The notes: generated by a model not told the origin, from the sequence alone. DNA of 64,000 nt from Kitasatospora sp. GP82 (GCF_029892105.1 NZ_JARZAJ010000021.1:62001-126000); one strand, 5' to 3'; shown: positions 7,524 to 16,993, counted from the first letter of the stretch. Numbers and translations are program-made.

Positions 7524-10307
7524 ATGGTGGACGAGCCCAACTCCACACCGAGCCCGGCCGACACCCCGGGTGACCAGCCACCCGGGGTTGTCGCGCTGCT
7601 GCGCCTCGCCTCCGTGCTGGTCGATCCGGACGGCCGGATCGCCCAGTGGAACCGGGCGGCCGAGGAGCTCTTCGGGCACCGGGCGGAGGTGGCCTGCGGC
7701 CGGACTGCCTCCGGCCTGCTCCCCGCCCTGGAGCCGCGCGCCGAGACGGCCGCGCGCCCCGCCACGGCTGCCCGGCGCTGCGACGCCTTCGACACCCTGA
7801 ACGACCTCACCCAGCCCGACCACACCGCCTGGGCCGGGTCGATGACGGTGAACGACCGCGAGGACCGCCCCCGCGACGTGCTCTGGTGGGCCTACCCGCT
7901 GACCGAGCCCGGCGGCCGCAGCCTGCTCGCCCTGGCCGCGGACGCCCGCCCACTGCGCGCCACGGGCCCCCGGATCGCCCTCGGCAGCCGACTGCTCCCG
8001 TACGCGGCCGCCCAGGCAGGACCGGGCAACTTCCACCGGATCTGCGCCACCCTCGCCGCGACGGGCCGGTCCGGTGCCGCCGCGCTGGCCGCACTGCTGC
8101 CCGGCGGCTCACCGGAGCGCCGGCACCGGCTGCTCGCCCAGCTCGCCGACGCCGGACTGCCCGCCCTCTGGGTGGACGCGACCACCAGACTGCCCGTCCT
8201 CCCGTACGAACCGACCGGCTCCGGGGTGGCCCGGATCGCCGCCGGGCTCGGCCGCCGCTACCCCACCCCGCAGCAGCGGGCCGTCCAGCCCAGAGCCACC
8301 CGCCGTCCGCCGGAGGCGGGCCGTACCGGCGCCGGGCCGGTGGCGATCGGACTGCAACTGCTGCCGGCCGACGGCGCCGAAGGCTCTCGTACGCCCGACA
8401 GCGCCGTCCCCGGCCCGCGCGAGGCCGCCGTGCTGCGCACCACCGTGAACGGCTGCCAGAGCACCGCTACCCCCTGTGATCCGGACGGTTCCCAGCCGAA
8501 CGGCACGTCCACCGGCCCGTGCGGCCCGACTCCTGGAGGCTCCGCCATCGAGTCCGTCGCCAATGGCCGCACCCCCCTCCACGACACCGGCCTCACCGTC
8601 CAGCCCGCCGCCCCGTCCCCCAGCGTGGAGGTGCTGACCAGCAGTCAGGCGGGTGAGCAGCTGGCGCTGCTGAGCGATGTCGGCAGCAGCGTCGGTACCA
8701 CCCTCGACCTGGACACCACCGCCCGTGAGCTCTGCCAGGTGCTGGTCCCCCGGGTCGCGGACTTCGCCTGCGTGGACTTGATGGACGGGCTGATCTCCGA
8801 CTCCGAGCTGCCCGCCAACCGGCCGGACGACCGGACGATGCTGCGCCGGGTCGCCCGCGCCTTCAACGCCTCCTCCGGCTGCTGGGACCACGTCCTGGAC
8901 GAGGGCTCGCTGCTGGCGATGCCCCGCTCCACCCCGCCGGGGCTGGCACTGCAGGAGAACCAGCCGGTACTGGTCCCGGTGATCAGCCCGGACGTGGCGG
9001 TGGACTACGCCGCCTCGCTCGGCGGCCCCGGCCTCGTCCCTGTGGTGGTCGGCCGGTCCATGCTGGTGCTGCCGCTCTCCGCCCGGGGCACCGTCCTGGG
9101 CATCCTCAAGCTGCTGCGGCTGCCCGACCGCGCGCCGTTCGACAAGAGCGACGCGGCGACCCTGCGCGAGCTGGCCGCCCGGGCCGCGCTCTCGCTGGAC
9201 AACGCCCGGCTGCACCGGGCCGAGGCCAAGGTCGCCACCACCCTGCAGCGCAGCATGATCCCGACCCGTCCGCCGAAGATCCCCGGTGTGCAGATCGCCC
9301 ACCGCTACATGCCGGGCGACCGCCGCGCCGAGGTCGGCGGCGACTGGTTCGACGCGATCCAGCTGCCCGGCAGCCGGGTCGCCCTGGTGGTCGGCGACGT
9401 GATGGGCCACGGCCTGCACTCGGCCGCCGCGATGGGCCGCTTCCGTACCGCGATGCAGACCCTGGCCGCCCTCGACCTGCCTCCCGGGCAGCTGCTGCGC
9501 CACCTGGACAACCTGGCCCAGAAGCTGGGCGACGACCACCTGGCGACCTGCCTGTACGCGGTCTACGACCCGATCAACCGCACCTGCGAGCTGGCCAGCG
9601 CCGGCCATGTCCCGCCGGTACTGGTCCACCCGGACGGCCGGGGCGAGCTGCTGGAGATCCCCGAGGGCGCGCCGATCGGCGTGGGCGGGGTGCCGTTCGT
9701 GGCGAAGAGCATCGACGTCAGCGACGGCTCGATGCTGGTGCTCTGCACCGACGGCCTGGTCGAGGTGCGTGGCGGTGACATAGGAGCAGGACTCGCCGCC
9801 CTCTGCGGCAATCTGATCGACCCCAAACAGACACCCGAAGAGGCGTGCGACGTCGTTCTGGACCGGCTGCACTCGGAGGACCGGCAGGACGACATCGCGC
9901 TGCTGGTGGCCCGCTTCGACGGCGTCGACCCGAGCGAGGTGGCCACCTGGGAGCTCTCGGTGAGCGACGCCGAGGTCCGCCGGGCCCGCACGCTGGTCCA
10001 CGAGCAGCTGGCCTCCTGGCAGCTGACGGCGCTCTCCGACACGGTCGAGCTGCTGGTCAGCGAGCTGGTCACCAATGCGGTGCGGGTGGCCAGGGACCAT
10101 GTCCAGCTCCAGCTGATCCGGGTGGACAAACTGCTGGTGGAGGTCAGCGACGACAACCACAACCTGCCCTCGCTGGAACCGGCGGAGTCACTGGACGAGA
10201 ACGGCCGGGGGCTGCACCTGGTGAGCAAACTGTCCGAGCGCTGGGGCACCGCCAGGAAGGCGGTCGGCAAGGTGGTCTGGTTCGAGCTGGCGCTGCCGCG
10301 CTCCTAG
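7524..10307 (+). CDS. SpoIIE-type PP2C phosphatase with PAS, GAF and anti-sigma kinase domains
   Basis: The 927-residue soluble protein has four parts. A PAS-like sensor (about 20-130: VLVDPDGRIAQWNRAAEELF) is followed by a low-complexity stretch to about 370. A GAF domain spans about 380-560. A SpoIIE/PP2C phosphatase spans about 580-795, with metal motifs EVGGDWFDAI, VGDVMGHG, CTDGLVE and DDIALLVA. A GHKL ATPase of the RsbW kind spans about 805-925 (LVSELVTNAV, ENGRGLHLV). Such proteins dephosphorylate anti-anti-sigma factors and can also phosphorylate or bind sigma factors, switching partner-specific regulation; the partners are not encoded nearby. The ATG at 7524 follows GGGAG by about 12 bases. 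PAS/GAF ligands are unknown. Confidence 0.9.
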   Translation: MVDEPNSTPSPADTPGDQPPGVVALLRLASVLVDPDGRIAQWNRAAEELFGHRAEVACGRTASGLLPALEPRAETAARPATAARRCDAFDTLNDLTQPDHTAWAGSMTVNDREDRPRDVLWWAYPLTEPGGRSLLALAADARPLRATGPRIALGSRLLPYAAAQAGPGNFHRICATLAATGRSGAAALAALLPGGSPERRHRLLAQLADAGLPALWVDATTRLPVLPYEPTGSGVARIAAGLGRRYPTPQQRAVQPRATRRPPEAGRTGAGPVAIGLQLLPADGAEGSRTPDSAVPGPREAAVLRTTVNGCQSTATPCDPDGSQPNGTSTGPCGPTPGGSAIESVANGRTPLHDTGLTVQPAAPSPSVEVLTSSQAGEQLALLSDVGSSVGTTLDLDTTARELCQVLVPRVADFACVDLMDGLISDSELPANRPDDRTMLRRVARAFNASSGCWDHVLDEGSLLAMPRSTPPGLALQENQPVLVPVISPDVAVDYAASLGGPGLVPVVVGRSMLVLPLSARGTVLGILKLLRLPDRAPFDKSDAATLRELAARAALSLDNARLHRAEAKVATTLQRSMIPTRPPKIPGVQIAHRYMPGDRRAEVGGDWFDAIQLPGSRVALVVGDVMGHGLHSAAAMGRFRTAMQTLAALDLPPGQLLRHLDNLAQKLGDDHLATCLYAVYDPINRTCELASAGHVPPVLVHPDGRGELLEIPEGAPIGVGGVPFVAKSIDVSDGSMLVLCTDGLVEVRGGDIGAGLAALCGNLIDPKQTPEEACDVVLDRLHSEDRQDDIALLVARFDGVDPSEVATWELSVSDAEVRRARTLVHEQLASWQLTALSDTVELLVSELVTNAVRVARDHVQLQLIRVDKLLVEVSDDNHNLPSLEPAESLDENGRGLHLVSKLSERWGTARKAVGKVVWFELALPRS

Positions 10308-10360
10308 GAACACCGGCCGGCCGGAGACAGCCGGTCGACCTGAACACCCGGCCGGCCGCA

Positions 10361-10411
10361 AGGGGCCCGGGGCTCCGGGGTCGCCCGACGGCGAGCGGCC
10401 CCGGGGGCCCT
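10361..10411. terminator. Imperfect convergent GC-rich hairpin
   Basis: AGGGGCCCGGGG (10361-10372) can pair imperfectly with GGCCCCGGGGGCCCT (10397-10411) between converging genes; its last bases touch the stop codon of the minus-strand gene. A further GGCCGGCCG-rich repeat precedes it. Confidence 0.4.
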
Positions 10412-11189
10412 ACGGGATGAGCGTCCCCGGGGCCGTCCGGCGGGCGGCCTCGGTGGCGATCGAGGCCGCCGCACCGACACCGCCGAGCACCCGCGGCCAG
10501 AAGCCCCCGAAGACCTCCACCGAGACGGCGATCAGCCCCGCCACCAGCAGCGCCACCACATGCTCCACACCCGCGAGGTTGGGCAGCAGGACGGCCTCCG
10601 TGACCATCACCACCGCGACCGTGCCACCCGTCCACCAGGCCCGGCAGCGGAAGGCGATGCAGATCGCCAGTGCCACCACGGCCGCCGAGGGCCCGGTGTC
10701 GCGGACATAGCCGATCCTGTGCGGGAAGCCGAAGACGTGGCCGGGGCCGAGTGCCACGCCGACCCGGGCGAACAGCGTCCCGGCCAGGGTGCAGGTGTAC
10801 GCGACGACCAGCGTCATCCGGCGGCCGAGCACGATCTCGGCGATCCCGAACACGAAGAAGACCTGCGCCAGCGCACCCCAGACCGGCAGGTCTAGGGCGG
10901 GTACATAGAGCGAGAGCGGCGTGCGCAGCAGCGAGATGTCCAGCGGGAGCGCGGCCCTGACGACCCCTACGTGGGCGACGAAACGCCCCCCGCCGGGCAG
11001 ATGCTGGACGATGCTGAAGAGCAGCACCAGCGCCGTCGCCGTCACCGCCAGCGGGACGGCCGCGAAGCGCTTGGCCACCACCGCGTCCCGCGCTGTGGTG
11101 AACAGCACGCCCCACTCGGCGACGACGGCGCGCCTGGCGTGTGCCAGTGCTCCGTTCCCTCCGCCCCCCGCCCGGGTCATCTGCTCCAC
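10410..11189 (-). CDS. Rhomboid-like multi-pass membrane protein
   Basis: The 259-residue protein has about six hydrophobic segments, including PLAVTATALVLLFSIVQHL, WGALAQVFFVFGIAEIVLG and VVALAICIAFRCRAWW. It resembles the actinobacterial 'rhomboid-like' group: helix layout is rhomboid-like, but I see no GxSG serine motif, so protease activity is doubtful. The GTG at 11189 follows GGGGAGC by about 8 bases; an ATG three codons in is an alternative. It lies downstream of the DUF2156 lysyltransferase-like gene on the same strand, separated by 315 bp and two hairpins, so probably has its own promoter. Confidence 0.65.
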   Translation of the reverse strand: MEQMTRAGGGGNGALAHARRAVVAEWGVLFTTARDAVVAKRFAAVPLAVTATALVLLFSIVQHLPGGGRFVAHVGVVRAALPLDISLLRTPLSLYVPALDLPVWGALAQVFFVFGIAEIVLGRRMTLVVAYTCTLAGTLFARVGVALGPGHVFGFPHRIGYVRDTGPSAAVVALAICIAFRCRAWWTGGTVAVVMVTEAVLLPNLAGVEHVVALLVAGLIAVSVEVFGGFWPRVLGGVGAAASIATEAARRTAPGTLIP

Positions 11190-11504
11190 GACTGCGCTCC
11201 CCGTGTCCCCGATTAAGAACTTCGACCGTGCGCTGACGATTGCGCGCCACTTAGATCCACAGTAGGCAGCGGATAAACGCCCCGCCTCAGCTTTGATGGG
11301 GAATCACGGGTCATCCTGAAGGGGGAGACAGAACGTCCCCGTACCGCCGGTCGGCCGGTACCCCGACCGGACGCTGTGTATTCGCGTCTTCTCTGTCAGG
11401 TATTCGGGCAGGTCAAGCCCGGTGTCCTCGGGCTCGACCCGGTGGGTGCCCTCCGCCCCCCGGCGGAGGGACTACCCCTTCCCACTGCGCTCCGCCACCG
11501 GCAG
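11190..11504. other. Intergenic region with two hairpins
   Basis: This 315-bp stretch between two minus-strand genes holds a hairpin with arms CCGGTCGG (11347-11354) and CCGACCGG (11363-11370) and a stronger one at 11449-11470. The 150 bp next to the rhomboid-like gene presumably carry its promoter; no coding frame there is convincing. Confidence 0.45.
11449..11470 (-). terminator. Hairpin after the DUF2156 gene
   Basis: CCCTCCGCC (11449-11457) and GGCGGAGGG (11462-11470) form a perfect 9-bp stem with a CCCC loop, about 35 bases past the minus-strand stop. No T tract, as is common in this group. Confidence 0.5.
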
Positions 11505-13313
11505 TCAGGAACCGCCCGCCGAAGCGGTGGCCCTGACGTGCCGACGACGGAACAGAGCGGGGAGGCTCGGTGCGGTGATGAAGCCCTCGGCACGCGCGCT
11601 GGCGATACCGATCCGGGGGATCTCGCTGCTCTTCTCGAACAGCAGATAACGCGGTTCCCAGATCGGGCGGTACTTCGCATTGGCCCGGTAGAGGGATTCG
11701 ATCTGCCACCAGCGGGAGAAGAAACCGAGGACCGACCGCCACAACCGAAGGACCGGCCCCGCGCCCAGCTTCGAGCCGCGCTCAAAAACGGATCGGAACA
11801 TCGCGAAGTTCAGCGATACCCGTTCGAGCTCGACCTCTTTTGCCCGCTGCAGAAGTTCGATCACCATGTATTCCATCAGGCCGTTCTCGGTCTCCCGGTC
11901 CCGGCGCATCAGGTCCAGCGAAAGGCCCTTCTCGCCCCACGGCACGAAGCTCAGCAGCGCGCTCAGCTCCCCGTCGGCGTCATGGCACTCCAGCATCACG
12001 CAGCGGCCGTCGTCCGGGTCGCCCAGGCGGCCGAGCGCCATCGAGAAACCGCGCTCGGTGGCGCCGTCCCGCCAGTGGTCCGCCCTCTCCACCAGCTCGG
12101 CCATCTCGCTCTCGGGAATGTCCTCGTGACGACGGATCCGCACCGTGTACCCGGCCCGCTTCACCCGGTTGTACGCCTGCCGGACCACCCGCATCGCCCG
12201 GCCGTCCAGCGAGAACTCGTCCAGCTCGACGATCGCCTCGTCACCCAGCTCCAGCGCGTCCAGACCGTGCCGGGCGTAGATCACCCCGGCCTCCTCCGAG
12301 GCCCCCATCACGGCCGGAACCCAGGCGTGCTCCCTTGCCTCGCCCAGCCAGGCGTCGATCGCCCCCGGCCACGCCTCCGGGTCGCCGATCGGGTCACCCG
12401 AGGCCAGCGACACCCCGCCGACCACGCGGTACGCCACCGCGGCCTTGCCGCTCGGCGAGAAGATCACCGCCTTGTCCCGGCGCAGCGCGAAGTACCCCAG
12501 CGAGTCCCGCTCGCCCTGCCTGTCCAGCAGCCCGCGCAGCTTCACCTCGTCCTCGACGCTCAGCAGCTCCTGCCCGCGCGGGCTGCGGAAGGCCACGTAC
12601 AGCACCAGCAGGAAGAGCACCGCGCTCATCGTGTTGATGAAGGCGTTCACCCAGGTCGGGACGTTGATCACGTCGATGACGTGCTCGGAGGGCGCCAGGG
12701 TGACCATCCGGGCGATCGAATAGCCGAACCGGTCCCAGAAGTTGGCCCCGGAAGCGGTGTTGGTCAGCCCGACAAGCACCGCGCCGAGCCCGGCCCCGAA
12801 CAGCAGGCCGCCGGCGAAGGTCGCCACGCCGGTCTTCAGGTTGGACGGGTCGCCCTTGGAAGTGAACTCCTTGCGCCCGACCAGGCAGGCCAGGAAGAAC
12901 AGAACGGTCAACGCGGTCGAGAAGTAGTTGAGCACGTGGTGGGCGAACTTCAGGCCCGGCGTGACCATCCAGGCCAGGTACAGCAGGGTGAGCACGCCCG
13001 ACAGCGCCGTGTTGAAGATCCAGGCGGCCCGCTTGCGCCGCCGCATCGCCACCGCCAGGAACAGCGACAGCACCACCGAGGTCAGACCGGCGGTCAACAG
13101 ATAGGGGGTGAAGTACTCACCCTCGTTGTGCGTCCGCACCTGTTCCCGGAACGGGACGGCAAGAACGGCCAGCAGGTTGAGCAGTGCCAGCAGCCGCAGG
13201 TACCAGACGGTCGCCGCGGCGGCCCTCGGCCGCCAGCGGGCCAGCAGGCTCGCCAGAACGCCGGAGCGTTCGACGGGAACGGCGGAGGACTCCGGCTTCA
13301 CAGTGGAGGACAC
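11505..13313 (-). CDS. MprF/LysX-like phosphatidylglycerol lysyltransferase-domain membrane protein (DUF2156)
   Basis: The 602-residue protein has a membrane half (about residues 35-235, six or so helices such as TAGLTSVVLSLFLAVAM) and a cytoplasmic DUF2156 half (about 250-590) of the double-GNAT fold. Typical motifs are VAYRVVGGVSLASGDPIGD, SLDLMRRDRETENGLMEYMV and LNFAMFRSVFERG. Family enzymes move an aminoacyl group from tRNA to phosphatidylglycerol on the inner leaflet, reducing surface charge and resisting cationic peptides. The tRNA synthetase domain found in mycobacterial LysX is absent here. Amino acid specificity cannot be read from sequence. Confidence 0.8.
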   Translation of the reverse strand: MSSTVKPESSAVPVERSGVLASLLARWRPRAAAATVWYLRLLALLNLLAVLAVPFREQVRTHNEGEYFTPYLLTAGLTSVVLSLFLAVAMRRRKRAAWIFNTALSGVLTLLYLAWMVTPGLKFAHHVLNYFSTALTVLFFLACLVGRKEFTSKGDPSNLKTGVATFAGGLLFGAGLGAVLVGLTNTASGANFWDRFGYSIARMVTLAPSEHVIDVINVPTWVNAFINTMSAVLFLLVLYVAFRSPRGQELLSVEDEVKLRGLLDRQGERDSLGYFALRRDKAVIFSPSGKAAVAYRVVGGVSLASGDPIGDPEAWPGAIDAWLGEAREHAWVPAVMGASEEAGVIYARHGLDALELGDEAIVELDEFSLDGRAMRVVRQAYNRVKRAGYTVRIRRHEDIPESEMAELVERADHWRDGATERGFSMALGRLGDPDDGRCVMLECHDADGELSALLSFVPWGEKGLSLDLMRRDRETENGLMEYMVIELLQRAKEVELERVSLNFAMFRSVFERGSKLGAGPVLRLWRSVLGFFSRWWQIESLYRANAKYRPIWEPRYLLFEKSSEIPRIGIASARAEGFITAPSLPALFRRRHVRATASAGGS

Positions 13314-13599
13314 GGCTCAATTCCAAACGATCAGGTATGGGGGCGCATCCGCACCGCGCCCACGGCGCCGAGCCGGGCCAGTGCAGCCGGGTTCCGATCG
13401 GCCCACGCCGGCAGGAGGGCGCCGCATTCCATGGTTGCTCACCGAAGATGAGAATGACGTGAACCAGGTAGCCGATTCGGCCCCCCGCCGATCGGCGGGG
13501 GTAACCTCCCACCGAGCACGGCGTCGCACGCTCCCACCGGCCCCTAGGCTCGGAACCGGCAACCACCCCATGTACCGCCCGACCGAGGAGAATAAGACC

Positions 13600-14274
13600 A
13601 TGACGCCGATCCGCGTACTCATCGTGGACGACGAGATCCTGGTCCGCTCCGGCCTCGGCCTGATCGTCGGATCCGCGCCCGACCTGGAGGTCGTCGGCGA
13701 CTGCTCCGGCGGCCAGGCCGAGGACCGGGTTGTCGCGCTGCGCCCGCACGTCGTTCTGCTGGACATCCGTATGCCCGACCTGGACGGGATCTCCGTGCTC
13801 CGCCGGCTGCGCGCCCTGCCCAGTCCGCCGGCGGTGGCCATGCTCACCACCTTCGACACCGACGAGTACATCGGCACCGCACTGCGCAGCGGCGCGGCCG
13901 GCTTCCTGCTCAAGGACACCGCCCCCGAGCAGCTGGTGCACGCCGTACGGGTGCTCGCGGCCGGGGGCAGCGTGCTCTCCCCCACCGTCACGCGCACCGT
14001 GATCAGCGGCTATGTCGAGGGCGGCAGCGGCCCGGACGCCGAGGCCACCGCGCTCACCCGCGGCCTGACCGGCCGTGAGCTCGACGTCCTCGCACTGCTC
14101 GGCGAGGGCCTCTCCAACGCCGAGATCGCCGACCGGCTCTTCCTCGGCACCGGCACCGTCAAGGACCACATCAGCGCCATCCTCGGCAAGCTGGGCGCCG
14201 CCAACCGCGTCCAGGCCGCGGTGGTCGCCAACCGCGCCGGGCTGGTCCGCGCCCCCGAGCAGCCACGCGAATGA
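13600..14274 (+). CDS. NarL/LuxR-family response regulator
   Basis: The 224-residue protein has a receiver domain (about 1-120) with acidic pair DDE in LIVDDEILVRSG, phosphoacceptor Asp in VVLLDIRMPDLDG and Lys in FLLKDTAPEQLV. A LuxR HTH follows (about 155-215: LTGRELDVLALLGEGLSNAEI, then GTVKDHISAILGKLG). It would bind DNA as a dimer when phosphorylated by the adjacent kinase, whose ATG overlaps this stop as ATGA. GAGGAG sits 9 bases before the ATG; an upstream ATG at 13570 has no ribosome site. Target genes unknown. Confidence 0.92.
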   Translation: MTPIRVLIVDDEILVRSGLGLIVGSAPDLEVVGDCSGGQAEDRVVALRPHVVLLDIRMPDLDGISVLRRLRALPSPPAVAMLTTFDTDEYIGTALRSGAAGFLLKDTAPEQLVHAVRVLAAGGSVLSPTVTRTVISGYVEGGSGPDAEATALTRGLTGRELDVLALLGEGLSNAEIADRLFLGTGTVKDHISAILGKLGAANRVQAAVVANRAGLVRAPEQPRE

Positions 14275-15473
14275 TCGACGAAGCCGTGACCGCAGAGAGC
14301 GGGGACGCGTCCACCGGCCCCCGCTCGATACCGGGCGCCCCCGTACCGCGCCGCCCCCGGCCCGGCTGGCTGACCGCGCCCTGGCTGATGCTGCTGCTCC
14401 CCGTCCTGGCCTCCGGTGTGGACGCCGTCCTGGTCTCGCTCGACTCCCCCTGGTGGGAGCGCGGCCTGGCCGCCCTGGCCACCCTGTCGCTGCTGCTGCG
14501 CCGTCGCTACCCGGTCCTGGTGCTGCTGCTCACCCTGCCGGGCGCCTTCCTCACCTTCGTCTGGATCGCACCGATCACGGCCGTCTACTCGGTGGCCTCG
14601 CGCCGGTCCAGGCCCTGGGTCGCCACGCTGTGCGCCATTGCCTTCGCCCTGGTGGAGTTCTTCCACTGGCCGCTCAGCGACCACCCGCTCGCGCTCAACC
14701 GCGACAACGCCCTCTACGCCATCCAGTGCATGATGCTCGGCGCCGCCCCCGCCGCCCTCGGTCTGCTCGCCCGCACCCGGCGCGAGCTCGCCGTCCGGCT
14801 GGACGAACTGACCAAGGGACAGCAGCGCGAGAGCCGGCTGCTCGCCGAGCGGGTGCTCGCGACCGAGCGGGCCCGCCTGGCCCGTGAGATGCACGACGTG
14901 GTCTCCCACCAGGTCAGTCTGATCAGCATTCAGGCCGGCGCGCTCCAGGTGAGCACCGGCGACCCGGCCGCGAAGGCCACCGCCGTCACCATCAGGGAGC
15001 TTGCGGTGCGCACCCTGGAGGAGCTGCGGCAGATGGTCGGCGTGCTGCGCGCGGCCGGAATGCGGCCTGAGGAGCCGCTCGCCCCGCAGCCCCGGCTGGC
15101 GGACCTGCCCAGGCTGATCGAGGACAGCGGACTGCATGTCACCAGCGAGCTCTGCCCCGGTGACCGCCCCTGGCCCGAAGCGGTCGAGCGGGCCGCCTAC
15201 CGCACCGTCCAGGAGGCCCTCACCAACATCACCAAGCACGCCCCCGGTGCCACCGTCGAGGTCCGCCTCGCCTCCCGGGGCACCCGGCTGACGGTCGAGG
15301 TCCACAACGGCTGCCCACCCCAGCGGCCCGGGCCGGCCCGGCTCCCCGGCGGCGGCCACGGACTCGTCGGCCTGCGCGAGCGCGCTCAGCTCCTCGGCGG
15401 GGCCTTCGCCGCCACCCCGACCCCCGACGGCGGCTTCACCGTCCGCGCCGAACTCCCGGCCGCGGGCGACTGA
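14271..15473 (+). CDS. NarL-type sensor histidine kinase
   Basis: The 400-residue protein has four or five membrane segments in residues about 40-165 (APWLMLLLPVLASGVDAVLV; VLVLLLTLPGAFLTFVWIA) and almost no extracytoplasmic loop, so it probably senses the membrane or an intramembrane signal. The HisKA_3 dimerisation helix has the phospho-His in REMHDVVSHQVSLISIQAGA. The HATPase has an N box (VQEALTNITKHAPGA) and G box (GGGHGLVGLRERAQLLGG). It is translationally coupled to the response regulator. Signal unknown. Confidence 0.92.
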   Translation: MIDEAVTAESGDASTGPRSIPGAPVPRRPRPGWLTAPWLMLLLPVLASGVDAVLVSLDSPWWERGLAALATLSLLLRRRYPVLVLLLTLPGAFLTFVWIAPITAVYSVASRRSRPWVATLCAIAFALVEFFHWPLSDHPLALNRDNALYAIQCMMLGAAPAALGLLARTRRELAVRLDELTKGQQRESRLLAERVLATERARLAREMHDVVSHQVSLISIQAGALQVSTGDPAAKATAVTIRELAVRTLEELRQMVGVLRAAGMRPEEPLAPQPRLADLPRLIEDSGLHVTSELCPGDRPWPEAVERAAYRTVQEALTNITKHAPGATVEVRLASRGTRLTVEVHNGCPPQRPGPARLPGGGHGLVGLRERAQLLGGAFAATPTPDGGFTVRAELPAAGD

Positions 15474-15547
15474 TCCTTTTCCCGTTTCCCGGTCGGCCTT
15501 CCCGATCGGGACTCTGCTTATTCAAATCAACGCTCGCTCAAACCGAC

Positions 15548-15583
15548 AAAAAAGCCCCGCAGATCCGAAGATCTGCGGGGCTT
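15548..15583 (-). terminator. Strong intrinsic terminator after tRNA-Leu
   Basis: On the minus strand a 14-bp stem (arms 15552-15565 and 15570-15583) with a TTCG loop is followed by six T (15553-15548), a textbook intrinsic terminator. It may also stop plus-strand transcription from the kinase gene. Confidence 0.85.
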
Positions 15584-15588
15584 CGTTG

Positions 15589-15672
15589 TGCGCGAGGGGG
15601 GAGTTGAACCCCCACGCCCTTTCGGGCACTGGAACCTGAATCCAGCGCGTCTGCCTATTCCGCCACCCGCGC
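15589..15672 (-). tRNA. tRNA-Leu (anticodon CAG)
   Basis: The minus strand folds into an 84-nt class II tRNA: acceptor GCGCGGG pairs with CTCGCGC (one G-U) before discriminator A. The D arm holds the usual GGCGGAATAGGCAGAC core, and the anticodon stem CTGGA/TCCAG encloses TTCAGGT, giving anticodon CAG. The long variable arm is TGCCCGAAAGGGCG, and the T loop is GTTCAACTC. CCA is not encoded. Confidence 0.95.
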
Positions 15673-16102
15673 ATGGGTGTTGTCTTCAGAAGCTTTGCGT
15701 TCTTCCGACCTGCCGAGAAGCTTACCGCATCCCAGTTGGTCTTCCGTCCGGCTCCCTTGCGGGCGCCCCTTCCGACATGGAAAACATTAGCACGGCCTGC
15801 GGGCTACCTCCGAATCCGTTCCCCGCCGCCCCGCGGACGACCGAGAGCAGGGGGTCGTTCACCCGGCCGGAGGCCCGGGGCGGCGAGCGAGGGGTGAGTG
15901 GGGGCTGCCCCGGGTAACCCCCGCTTGCCACCGTCGAACGATGAGGATCCCCGGGTCGTTACCGCTGTGCGAGGGCTCACGGCCGGGAGCCACATCGGTG
16001 GGGAACCGTACGGATGGGCCCGGCGTGGATACGATCAGTACGGAAGTACCGCAAGCAGGCCGAGCAGCAGGCCCGACCGAAGCCCTTGGAAGGGGGTGCC
16101 CC
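15673..16102. other. Intergenic region upstream of fhaA
   Basis: The 430 bp between tRNA-Leu and fhaA show no credible gene; open frames there overlap the tRNA or lack ribosome sites. It should hold the tRNA promoter (minus) and the promoter of the fhaA-pknB cluster (plus); TACGAT at 16030-16035 is a possible -10 for the latter but has no clear -35. Confidence 0.45.
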
Positions 16103-16993
16103 GTGGGAGTCCTTAAGAAGTTCGAGCAGCGACTCGAGGGTCTTGTGAACGGCACCTTCGCCAAGGTGTTCAAGTCCGAGGTCCAGCCGGTGGAGATCGC
16201 CGGAGCACTGCAGCGCGAGTGCGACAACAACGCCACCATCTGGAACCGCGACCGCACCGTGGTCCCCAACGACTTCATCGTCGAGCTCAGCCCGCACGAC
16301 CACGAGCGGCTCAGCCCGTACTCCGGGCAGCTGGGCACCGAGCTGGCCGGCATGGTGCGCGAGTACGCCGAGGCCCAGCGCTACAGCTTCATGGGCCCGC
16401 TCCAGGTCAGCCTGGAGAAGGCGGACGATCTCGACACCGGCCTGTACCGGGTGCGCAGCCGCACTCTGGCCTCCGAGGAGCCCCCGCAGCCCACCCCGCC
16501 GCCGGCCCAGGCCGGGTACGGGCGCCAGCCCACCCCGCCCGCGCCCGGCGCACCCTGGCAGCAGCAGGGCACGGCCCCGTACGGTGCGCCGCCCCCGCCG
16601 TCCGCACCCCCCGCGATGCCTGCGATGCCCCCGGCACCGCCGAGCACACCGCCCACCGCGGGCGGCGGCGGCAACGTGCGCCCGTTCCCCGGCTCGGGCG
16701 GTGGTGGCGCGGCCACCCGCCGCTGGATCGAGGTCAACGGCGCCCGGCACCAGGTCACCGGTAACGGCGTCGTCCTCGGCCGGTCCACCGAGGCCGACAT
16801 CCGTATCGACGACCCCGGTGTCTCGCGCAAGCACGCCGAGATCCGCCCCGGCACTCCCGCCATGGTGCTCGACCTGGGGTCCACCAACGGCATCGTGGTG
16901 GACGGACAGCACACCCAGCGCGCTACGCTCCGCGACGGCTCCAGGATCGTCCTGGGGAGCACCACCATTGTCTACCGACAGGTCGAAGGGTAG
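16103..16993 (+). CDS. fhaA: FHA domain protein FhaA with DUF3662 domain
   Basis: The 296-residue protein begins with a DUF3662 domain (about 1-125: GVLKKFEQRLEGLVNGTFAK ... EIAGALQRECDNNA) and has a Pro/Gly/Ala-rich linker (about 130-200). It ends in an FHA phosphothreonine-binding domain (about 208-296) with GRSTEADIRIDDPGVSRKHA and LDLGSTNGIVVDG. In mycobacteria FhaA binds the phosphorylated pseudokinase part of MviN and regulates wall synthesis; a matching pseudokinase and MurJ lie at the other end of this window. The GTG at 16103 follows GGAAGGGG by 7 bases; the frame is open upstream but without a ribosome site. First gene of the wall/division cluster. Confidence 0.93.
   Translation: MGVLKKFEQRLEGLVNGTFAKVFKSEVQPVEIAGALQRECDNNATIWNRDRTVVPNDFIVELSPHDHERLSPYSGQLGTELAGMVREYAEAQRYSFMGPLQVSLEKADDLDTGLYRVRSRTLASEEPPQPTPPPAQAGYGRQPTPPAPGAPWQQQGTAPYGAPPPPSAPPAMPAMPPAPPSTPPTAGGGGNVRPFPGSGGGGAATRRWIEVNGARHQVTGNGVVLGRSTEADIRIDDPGVSRKHAEIRPGTPAMVLDLGSTNGIVVDGQHTQRATLRDGSRIVLGSTTIVYRQVEG

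Noticed and set aside
8109..10160. Minus-strand open frame of 683 codons opposite the SpoIIE-type gene
   Set aside because: Antisense shadow of the phosphatase domains.
10410..11189. Calling the rhomboid-like protein an active rhomboid protease
   Set aside because: No GxSG serine motif is visible, unlike the true rhomboid at 29.9-30.8 kb.
15588..15917. Plus-strand ORF starting over the tRNA
   Set aside because: Its first codons are the complement of tRNA-Leu and the rest is low complexity.
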